Assembly (NCBI GenBank): GCA_029974925.1
Contig: JARKQH010000146.1
Location: forward strand, 1 to 48,030
Length of the DNA: 48,030 nt
Direction of reading: 5' to 3'
Origin: Verrucomicrobiota bacterium
GTDB lineage: Bacteria > Verrucomicrobiota > Verrucomicrobiia > Limisphaerales > UBA8199
Below the pieces are notes generated by a model. That model saw only the letters and a program-made list of their open reading frames with translations, had not been told where the DNA came from and searched no databases. Of the stretch, positions 42,948 through 48,030 are shown one piece after another (position 1 is the stretch's first letter; each line of letters starts with the position of its first letter). Position numbers and translations under genes: made by a program.

Positions 42948-44108
42948 TTACTTGCGATAGACGGTGAATTTCCCGTTCTTGACCGTAATCATTTCAAAGG
43001 CGTCCAAGCTCAAGCCGGTGTGATCCGTGGCGGAGAAATTGAATACGCCGGCCGTCCCCACGAGGCCCTGGATGCCTTCAATCGCCTGGCGCACCTTCTC
43101 GCGGTCGGGCCCTCCCGCTTTCTTCAGCGCCTCGACAATGACCAGCAGGGCGTCGTAAGCATGGCCGCCGAAGGTGCTGACATCTTCGTTGAACAGCTTC
43201 TCGTATTCCTGTTTATAGGAGGTTACGACCCTTTTCTGGGGGTGGTCGTCGGCGAGTTCGTCGCCAACCACGATGCGGCTGGCGGGGAACAAGGTGCCTT
43301 CGGCCGCGACGCCCGCCTGCTCGGCGTACTTGCGGTTGGCGAAACCGTGGCTCTGGTAGAGCGGGACGTTCAGGCCGATCTGCCTCATGTTTTTGGCGAC
43401 AATGGACTGGGCCGGAACGATGGACCAGTTGACGACCGCCTGAACGCCCGGCTGGCTTTTGACCTTGGTGAGAATATCCGTCAGGTCGGTGGCCTGTTTG
43501 TCATAGACCTCGTTGACGAGGATTTCCATGCCTTCGGCCTTGGCCAGGTCCTCGAGCTGTTTCTTGCCCGCCGCCCCGAAGCCGTCATTGCTGCTCAACA
43601 CGGCGACTTTGCGGATGCCGTGGTCCTTCATCGTCCGATAAATCAGGACGGCGGCATGGCTGTCCTTGGGCGCGACCTTGAAGACATGTTTGGCCAGGGG
43701 ATTGACGATGACCTCCGCGGCGGCGCAGGAAATGAGGATCATCTGGTTCTCCTCGCACAGGGCTTTGATTTGCATGGTCTCGCCGCTGGTCGAGGGGCCG
43801 ATGATCGCCAGCACCTGTTCCTCTTCAATCAATTGCTTGGCGAAGGACACCGCTTTTTCCGGGCTGCCAGCGCTGTCCTTGAGAATCAACTGCAGTTTGC
43901 GGCCGTTGACGCCGCCCTCGTTGTTGATTTTGTCCACCAGCATTTTGGCCGTTTTGGCGGCCGGCGCCCCCAGAAAGGAGGCCGGGCCGGTTACCGAAAA
44001 AATGGCGCCGATCTTGATCGGTCCCGAGTTGGCGGCGGCGAGGGAGGACGCGGGAGCAAGCAGGCTCAGGCCGAGGCCGAGGGTGAGAATGGCGGTCAGG
44101 GGGTTCAT
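42948..44108 (-). CDS. Liv-type substrate-binding protein, copy 1
   Basis: A 386-residue periplasmic binding protein of the LivJ/LivK class with a signal peptide (about 1-26, ending SSLAAA). Key stretches: KIGAIFSVTGPASFLGAPAA, IGPSTSGETMQIKALCEEN, SSNDGFGAAGKKQLEDLAKA and STFGGHAYDALLVIVEAL. It is closely similar to the gene just upstream at 44121-45281, so the two are tandem duplicates, now divergent in about a fifth to a quarter of residues by eye. The ligand could be an amino acid, an amide or an aromatic acid. Confidence 0.92.
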   Translation of the reverse strand: MNPLTAILTLGLGLSLLAPASSLAAANSGPIKIGAIFSVTGPASFLGAPAAKTAKMLVDKINNEGGVNGRKLQLILKDSAGSPEKAVSFAKQLIEEEQVLAIIGPSTSGETMQIKALCEENQMILISCAAAEVIVNPLAKHVFKVAPKDSHAAVLIYRTMKDHGIRKVAVLSSNDGFGAAGKKQLEDLAKAEGMEILVNEVYDKQATDLTDILTKVKSQPGVQAVVNWSIVPAQSIVAKNMRQIGLNVPLYQSHGFANRKYAEQAGVAAEGTLFPASRIVVGDELADDHPQKRVVTSYKQEYEKLFNEDVSTFGGHAYDALLVIVEALKKAGGPDREKVRQAIEGIQGLVGTAGVFNFSATDHTGLSLDAFEMITVKNGKFTVYRK

Positions 44109-44120
44109 GACAGGCAGGGG

Positions 44121-45281
44121 CTAAGGTTTGTAGATGGTAAATTTGCCATCCTTGACGGTTAGCATTTCAAAGGCGTCCAGCCCCAAACCGGTGTGATCGG
44201 TGGCTGAATAGTTGAACACGCCGGCGGTGCCCACGAAGCCTCGCAGGTTTTCAATGGCGTCACGGACTTTTTCGCGGTCGGGTTCCCCGGCCTTCCGGAG
44301 CCCCTCGACCACCACCATGAGCGCGTCGTACGCGTGCCCGCCAAAGGTGCTGACTTCTTCCTTGAACAGCGTCTCGTAATCCCGCTGGTACTTGGCCAGC
44401 ACCGGCTTCTGGGGGTGGGTGTCGGGCAGCTCGGACACCACGAGCAGCCGGCTGGCGGGGAACAGGATGCCTTCGGCGGCCACCCCGGCCTGCTCGACAT
44501 ACTTGCGGTTGCCAAAGCCGTGGCTCTGGAACAGGGGAATGGTCATGCCCAGTTGCTTCATGTTCTTGGCCACGATGGACTGGGCCGGAACAATGGACCA
44601 GTTGACCACCGCCTGGACGCCGCTTTGGGCTTTGACTTTGGTCAGGATGTCGGTCAAATCCGTCGCCCCTTTGTCATAGACTTCGTTGACGACGATCTCG
44701 ATGCCCTCTGCGGGGGCCATATCCTCCAGTTGTTTCTTCCCCGCCGCCCCGAAACCGTCGTTGCTGCTGACCACGGCGATTTTTCTAATGCCCTTCTGTT
44801 TCATCGTGCGGTAAATCCAGGTGACCGCCTGGCTGTCCTTTTGGGGGACTTTGAACACGTATCGGGCCACGGGATTGACGATGACCTCGGCCGCCGCGCA
44901 GGAGACCAGGATCATCCGGTTCTCTTCGCACAGAGCCTTGATTTGCATGGTCTCGCCGCTGGTCGAAGGGCCAATAATAGCCAGCACCTTGTCTTCCTCG
45001 ATCAACTGTTTGGCGAAGGAAACCGCTTTTTCCGGGCTGCCGCCGCTGTCTTTGAGCACCAGTTCGAGCCTCCGCCCGTTGACCCCCCCGGCCGCATTGA
45101 TTTGGTCTATCAGCATCCGGGCCGTTTTGGCCTCCGGCGCGCCCAGAAACGCCGCAGGCCCGGTCACCGAGAAAATCGCGCCGATTTTGACCGGCCCCGA
45201 ATCCGCCGCGCCCCGAGCGGGGCTGGCGAGGAACGAAACGATTCCGACAACGAACGCGGAGATAAGGAGAGAAGGCTTCAT
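44121..45281 (-). CDS. Liv-type substrate-binding protein, copy 2
   Basis: This encodes 386 residues with a signal peptide ending ASPARGAADS. It follows the same pattern as the neighbouring copy: KIGAIFSVTGPAAFLGAPEA, IGPSTSGETMQIKALCEEN, SSNDGFGAAGKKQLEDMAPA. It is the first gene of the seven-gene transporter operon, with a TATAAT box upstream. ATG 45281 is chosen because the signal peptide starts there. Only 12 bases separate it from copy 1. Confidence 0.92.
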   Translation of the reverse strand: MKPSLLISAFVVGIVSFLASPARGAADSGPVKIGAIFSVTGPAAFLGAPEAKTARMLIDQINAAGGVNGRRLELVLKDSGGSPEKAVSFAKQLIEEDKVLAIIGPSTSGETMQIKALCEENRMILVSCAAAEVIVNPVARYVFKVPQKDSQAVTWIYRTMKQKGIRKIAVVSSNDGFGAAGKKQLEDMAPAEGIEIVVNEVYDKGATDLTDILTKVKAQSGVQAVVNWSIVPAQSIVAKNMKQLGMTIPLFQSHGFGNRKYVEQAGVAAEGILFPASRLLVVSELPDTHPQKPVLAKYQRDYETLFKEEVSTFGGHAYDALMVVVEGLRKAGEPDREKVRDAIENLRGFVGTAGVFNYSATDHTGLGLDAFEMLTVKDGKFTIYKP

Positions 45282-45302
45282 GGTCTTGAAGTGATTCTGA
45301 TG

Positions 45303-45331
45303 ATTATACGTTGCAGTTTGGTCAATTGACG
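45303..45331 (-). promoter_or_regulatory. Predicted promoter of the liv-type operon
   Basis: On the minus strand a perfect TATAAT (45303-45308) lies 21 bases ahead of the first start codon. A weak -35 (CGTCAA, 45326-45331) has a 17-base spacer. A perfect 10-base palindrome GTCAATTGAC at 45321-45330 overlaps the -35 and could be an operator. Confidence 0.45.
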
Positions 45332-45563
45332 CTGCCACCAAAGCCGCCCCCGCCCGCCAGTTGTGCGGAAGGGGCAGACCCCGCCAGAATGCCAAGATTC
45401 CCCACAACTTGTCAATCCGCCCCGCGCTTTTCTCCGGGATTGCGTCCGGGGGGCGGACGGTGCAGACTGCGGCATTGACCTGGAGCCCCGGATTCCGCCG
45501 GAGCAGTGCAAACGGCTGACGGGAAGGGGCTTGGTCGAACGTGTATTAACCTGAACAACGATC

Positions 45564-46250
45564 ATGGCGCAGGCCAAACCAAACCCGCCCAAGGATACCC
45601 GCACTCGCATCTTGCTCGTGGACGACCATGCAGTGGTCCGTTTCGGGATCGCCCAGCTCATCAACCGCCAGGGTGACATGCTCGTCTGCGGCGAGGAGGA
45701 GGACGCCTCCCACGCCCTCAGCGCGATTGAAAAACTCAAACCGGACCTGGTCATTGCCGACATTTCGCTCAAGGAGAGCAGCGGCCTGGAGCTGATGCGG
45801 AACATCAAAGCCCGGTTCTCCCGCCTGCCCGTCCTCGTGGTGAGTGCCCACGACGAGAATGTCTATGCCGAAATTGCCTTTCGTGCGGGCGCGCTCGGTT
45901 ACCTCATGAAACAGGAAGCGCTCGACAAGATCATTGTCGCCATCCGGCGGGTGCTCAGCGGCAATGTTTACGTCAGCGACGCGCTGGCGGCCCGCATGCT
46001 GCAGCAACAGGTTCGCGGCCAGGCCAACCTGGTGGAATCCCCCGTCAAGGGATTGAGCGACCGCGAGCTGGAAGTCTTCCAGTTGATCGGTCAATGGAAG
46101 TCCACCGGCGAAATCGCCGCCGAACTGCATTTGAGTGTCAAGACCATCGAGTACTACCGCGAGCAGATCAAGCGAAAGCTCAACCTCAGGAGCGCCGCCG
46201 AACTGACCCAGCACGCCACCGAGTGGGTCAAGCGGGAGTCGGCGGGTTAA
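45564..46250 (+). CDS. NarL/FixJ-family response regulator 1
   Basis: This encodes 228 residues: a receiver domain (14-135) with D20/D21, phospho-acceptor D66 in VIADISL and K115 in YLMKQEAL, then a LuxR-type helix-turn-helix (about 160-222) with LSDRELEVFQLIGQ and LHLSVKTIEYYREQIKRKL. The TIEYYRE in the recognition helix differs from the usual TVxxHRxN. It is divergent from the transporter operon and upstream of a second NarL-type gene. No kinase is adjacent. Confidence 0.94.
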   Translation: MAQAKPNPPKDTRTRILLVDDHAVVRFGIAQLINRQGDMLVCGEEEDASHALSAIEKLKPDLVIADISLKESSGLELMRNIKARFSRLPVLVVSAHDENVYAEIAFRAGALGYLMKQEALDKIIVAIRRVLSGNVYVSDALAARMLQQQVRGQANLVESPVKGLSDRELEVFQLIGQWKSTGEIAAELHLSVKTIEYYREQIKRKLNLRSAAELTQHATEWVKRESAG

Positions 46251-46567
46251 CGGCCGGTTCGCCGCACTCCCCCGGATTCCGAGGCTGGCGCTTTGACTCG
46301 CCCCGCCGGCAGGATGCTGCTCACGCGGCGGCCAACGGGGGCGGGCAGCCACCTGAGCAGGCGGCGAGGTTGCGGACCTTGGGCATCAAAGGCCGGTGAG
46401 CGCCCCAAGGCCCACAGCGTGGACCACCTGACACTCGCATTGCGCCCGCGATGCCTTCTTTCCCGGGGGTTCCCCGGGGCGGGATTTGGGAAAACCACCG
46501 GGACTGCGCCGCTGCCCTCCCCCGATTGTTGCGGTCTCGCCCTGCCTCTACCTTGAGGCAGCGAATT
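46251..46567. other. Intergenic gap between the two NarL-type genes
   Basis: I see no gene in these 317 bases. A weak six-base-pair stem (46303-46308 with 46326-46331) is present. GAGG about nine bases ahead of ATG 46568 is a plausible ribosome-binding site for the next gene. Confidence 0.4.
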
Positions 46568-47224
46568 ATGAGCGGTCCGGTCCGAATTCTCTTGGTGGAT
46601 GATCACCCGATTGTCCGAAAAGGCATTGCCTCCTGTTTGGCGCGTCATCCCCACCTGGCTGTCGTGGGGGAGGCGGCGGATGGTTTGGAAGCATTGGACA
46701 AGGCGCGCGAGCTGGCGCCCGAGATTGTGCTCATGGACATTGACATGCCGCGCATGACCGGCCTGGCCGCCACCGAGGCTTTGCGGCGCCAGTTGCCCGA
46801 AATCAAGGTGCTGATCCTCACCATCCACAACCACCCTGAATATGTGCTGCGCATCATCGAAGCCGGCGCCAGGGGCTACGTTCTGAAGGACGCCGCTCCC
46901 GACGAGTTGACCAGGGCCATTGAGGCCGTGCATGCCGGCCAGACCTTTTTCAGCCCGGAAATCGCACGCGTGGCGATCAACCGGCTGATGCACCAGGATG
47001 TCCCGCCCGCCGTCTCCACCGAGCTGACACCCCGCGAACGGGAAGTCCTCATCCAGATCGCCGAAGGGCTCAGCAACAAGGAAATTGCCGCCGCGCTCAA
47101 TGTCGGAGTCCGAACCATCGAGACGCACCGCGAGCGCATCATGCGCAAGCTGAACATCCACACCATCGCGGGGCTGACCAAATACGCGATCAGCAAGAAA
47201 CTGATTTCGTTGCGCGAGGTTTAA
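46568..47224 (+). CDS. NarL/FixJ-family response regulator 2
   Basis: This encodes 218 residues: a receiver domain with D11/D12, phospho-acceptor D57 in VLMDIDMP and the lysine in YVLKDAAPDEL, then a LuxR helix-turn-helix with LTPREREVLIQIAEGLSNKE and VGVRTIETHRERIMRKL. ATG 46568 begins the conserved RILLVDDHPIVRKG region. It shares architecture with response regulator 1 but is clearly diverged from it, so the pair is probably not a recent duplication. Confidence 0.94.
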   Translation: MSGPVRILLVDDHPIVRKGIASCLARHPHLAVVGEAADGLEALDKARELAPEIVLMDIDMPRMTGLAATEALRRQLPEIKVLILTIHNHPEYVLRIIEAGARGYVLKDAAPDELTRAIEAVHAGQTFFSPEIARVAINRLMHQDVPPAVSTELTPREREVLIQIAEGLSNKEIAAALNVGVRTIETHRERIMRKLNIHTIAGLTKYAISKKLISLREV

Positions 47225-47335
47225 GCCAAACCGCTTGGGCCGCAGAAGGCCTGGGTCAAGGGCCGCTGCTGGAATGTCGCGCGGGCTGATGCCCGCCCTG
47301 CCGCACTGCCCAAGCTCGGCCCGGGCAAAGCCCGT

Positions 47336-47683
47336 TCACTGCGCGGCCAGGACCTCGACGAAATATTTCAGTTCGGCCTCCACCCCGGCGTCGTCTTCGA
47401 CCGTCTGGGCCAGCTCACAACGCACCAGATCGCGGAATCGTTTGCGCAAGCGGTGTATGGCCACCTTCACCGCCCCCTCAGTCAGGCCCAGTTTGGCGGC
47501 GGCTTCCGCTTGCGGGAGCGCCGGCGCCTCGCCCACCAGCCAGGGCTTGAGTGCCGCGAACTCCTCCTCCCTCCCGTCAGCCGCGAATTCCTTGTGGAGC
47601 GCCTCAAGCGAACGCTGCATGACGGTTAGCGCCCACTCGCGGTCAAAGTAGCTGTCCGGCGGCCAGCCGGTGGGATCGGCCAC
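47336..47683 (-). pseudogene. N-terminally truncated ECF-type sigma factor
   Basis: Only 115 residues remain. They carry the linker and region 4 of an ECF sigma factor of the kind common in Planctomycetota and Verrucomicrobiota: FDREWALTVMQRSLEALHKE, ALKPWLVGE, and the helix-turn-helix AEAAAKLGLTEGAVKVAIHR. Region 2, needed for -10 recognition, is missing. The frame stays open upstream of GTG 47683, and SAETGESRLEI there still looks like the sigma linker, but no start codon or region 2 follows before the corA-type gene. A deletion is the likely cause. It could still act as a DNA-binding fragment. Confidence 0.65.
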
Positions 47684-47846
47684 TTGGATTTCGAGGCGGC
47701 TTTCTCCCGTTTCGGCAGACGGGGCATGCGGCGGCTCCGGTGTTGCAACCGGGGGACAACGCCGGCCCGCATGGATCGCGAGCGCCGATTGACAGGTCGG
47801 GTCCAGTACAATTTCCAGGCGTTCGACGAACTGCCAGAGTTCGGAC

Positions 47847-48029
47847 TCAACGCAGCCAGCCTTTGACGACGAAGAAATAGAGACAAATTACCATGGCCAG
47901 GCACACCGAAAACGCCACCTGGGAGAGCGTCAGCGGCCAGGGATTGTCAACCAGGTTCATGCCGAGCAGCCCCCCGACGATCGCGGGGATCAACCCCAGC
48001 GCGCTCAGGACGGCCAGCACCCGCATCAC
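47847..48029 (-). CDS. CorA-family divalent cation transporter, C-terminal end (cut by window edge)
   Basis: Only the last 60 residues are in the window; the 5' part lies beyond the right edge. They contain two membrane helices with the signature GMN in VGGLLGMN between them, and end YFFVVKGWLR. CorA/MIT proteins form pentameric Mg2+ or Co2+ channels in the inner membrane. The truncated sigma gene starts about 160 bases downstream. Confidence 0.85.
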   Translation of the reverse strand: MMRVLAVLSALGLIPAIVGGLLGMNLVDNPWPLTLSQVAFSVCLAMVICLYFFVVKGWLR

Positions 48030-48030
48030 C

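Noticed and set aside
44334-45329. A 331-codon plus-strand open frame opposite the second binding protein
   Set aside because: It mirrors an established binding-protein gene, and the same shadow appears opposite the duplicate copy.
47281-47334. Two small GC hairpins between response regulator 2 and the sigma remnant
   Set aside because: The stems are short (six and five pairs) and have no T tract, so they cannot be called terminators.
47626-47904. A 92-codon minus-strand frame between the sigma remnant and the corA-type gene
   Set aside because: It overlaps both genes in another frame and is composed mainly of Arg/Ser/Pro.
1-48030. CRISPR arrays, phage genes, transposases or integrases
   Set aside because: None was found: no regularly spaced repeats and no recognisable mobile-element protein.

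Overview
This is a GC-rich, gene-dense bacterial chromosome segment. It has no rRNA, tRNA, CRISPR array or insertion sequence that I can recognise. The gene content points to a Verrucomicrobiota-type bacterium, possibly of the Pedosphaera/Limisphaerales kind. Evidence for this is a fused alpha-beta pyruvate dehydrogenase E1 next to a two-binding-domain E2, a Tat-exported Gfo/Idh/MocA oxidoreductase, a PQQ-repeat exported protein, a DUF481 outer-membrane protein, a planctomycete/verrucomicrobial-style ECF sigma remnant, an alpha/beta hydrolase fused to a lectin-like domain, and a B12-dependent ribonucleotide reductase. The taxonomic call is inference from gene content only.

Layout. 0-4 kb: the end of an operon for an NADH-linked iron-sulfur flavoprotein complex, a NuoE/NuoF fusion followed by a ferredoxin/GltD-like protein. 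4-8 kb: an MFS transporter, a small membrane protein, a beta-carbonic anhydrase and a Gfo/Idh/MocA protein. 8-13.2 kb: a rightward housekeeping run (holB, an O-antigen-ligase-like protein, aroQ, accB, accC). 13.2-15.5 kb: an RRM RNA-binding protein with a long leader, a hairpin-bearing non-coding gap, an unknown conserved-looking protein and a stand-alone glycogen-binding (CBM48) domain. 15.5-22.8 kb: a leftward operon deoR, pdhAB fusion, pdhC, polyol dehydrogenase, lpdA, starting from a palindrome-bearing promoter. 23-24.5 kb: a lipoprotein and a DUF481 protein, closed by a clear terminator. 24.5-29.4 kb: a tightly packed rightward operon of an M29-type aminopeptidase, a B12-binding radical SAM enzyme, a full beta-ketoacyl synthase and a second synthase without catalytic residues. 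This is the best candidate here for an undescribed biosynthetic system. 29.4-34.5 kb: a response regulator, the PQQ-repeat protein, the esterase-lectin fusion and glgC. 34.8-38 kb: class II ribonucleotide reductase behind a promoter that carries two NrdR-box-like palindromes. 38-45.3 kb: a leftward branched-chain-amino-acid-type ABC transporter operon with two paralogous binding proteins and a divergent PaaK-like protein. 45.5-48 kb: two NarL-type response regulators, a truncated ECF sigma factor and the 3' end of a corA-type gene cut by the window edge.

How parts fit together. Central carbon metabolism is prominent: the pyruvate dehydrogenase complex feeds acetyl-CoA, AccB/AccC start fatty-acid synthesis, and the radical SAM/KS operon could draw on the same malonyl-CoA pool. 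GlgC and the CBM48 protein point to glycogen storage. Several genes have a TANNNT -10-like element only 8-12 bases before the start codon, so near-leaderless transcription may be common here. All functional statements rest on reading motifs by eye; no database search was possible.
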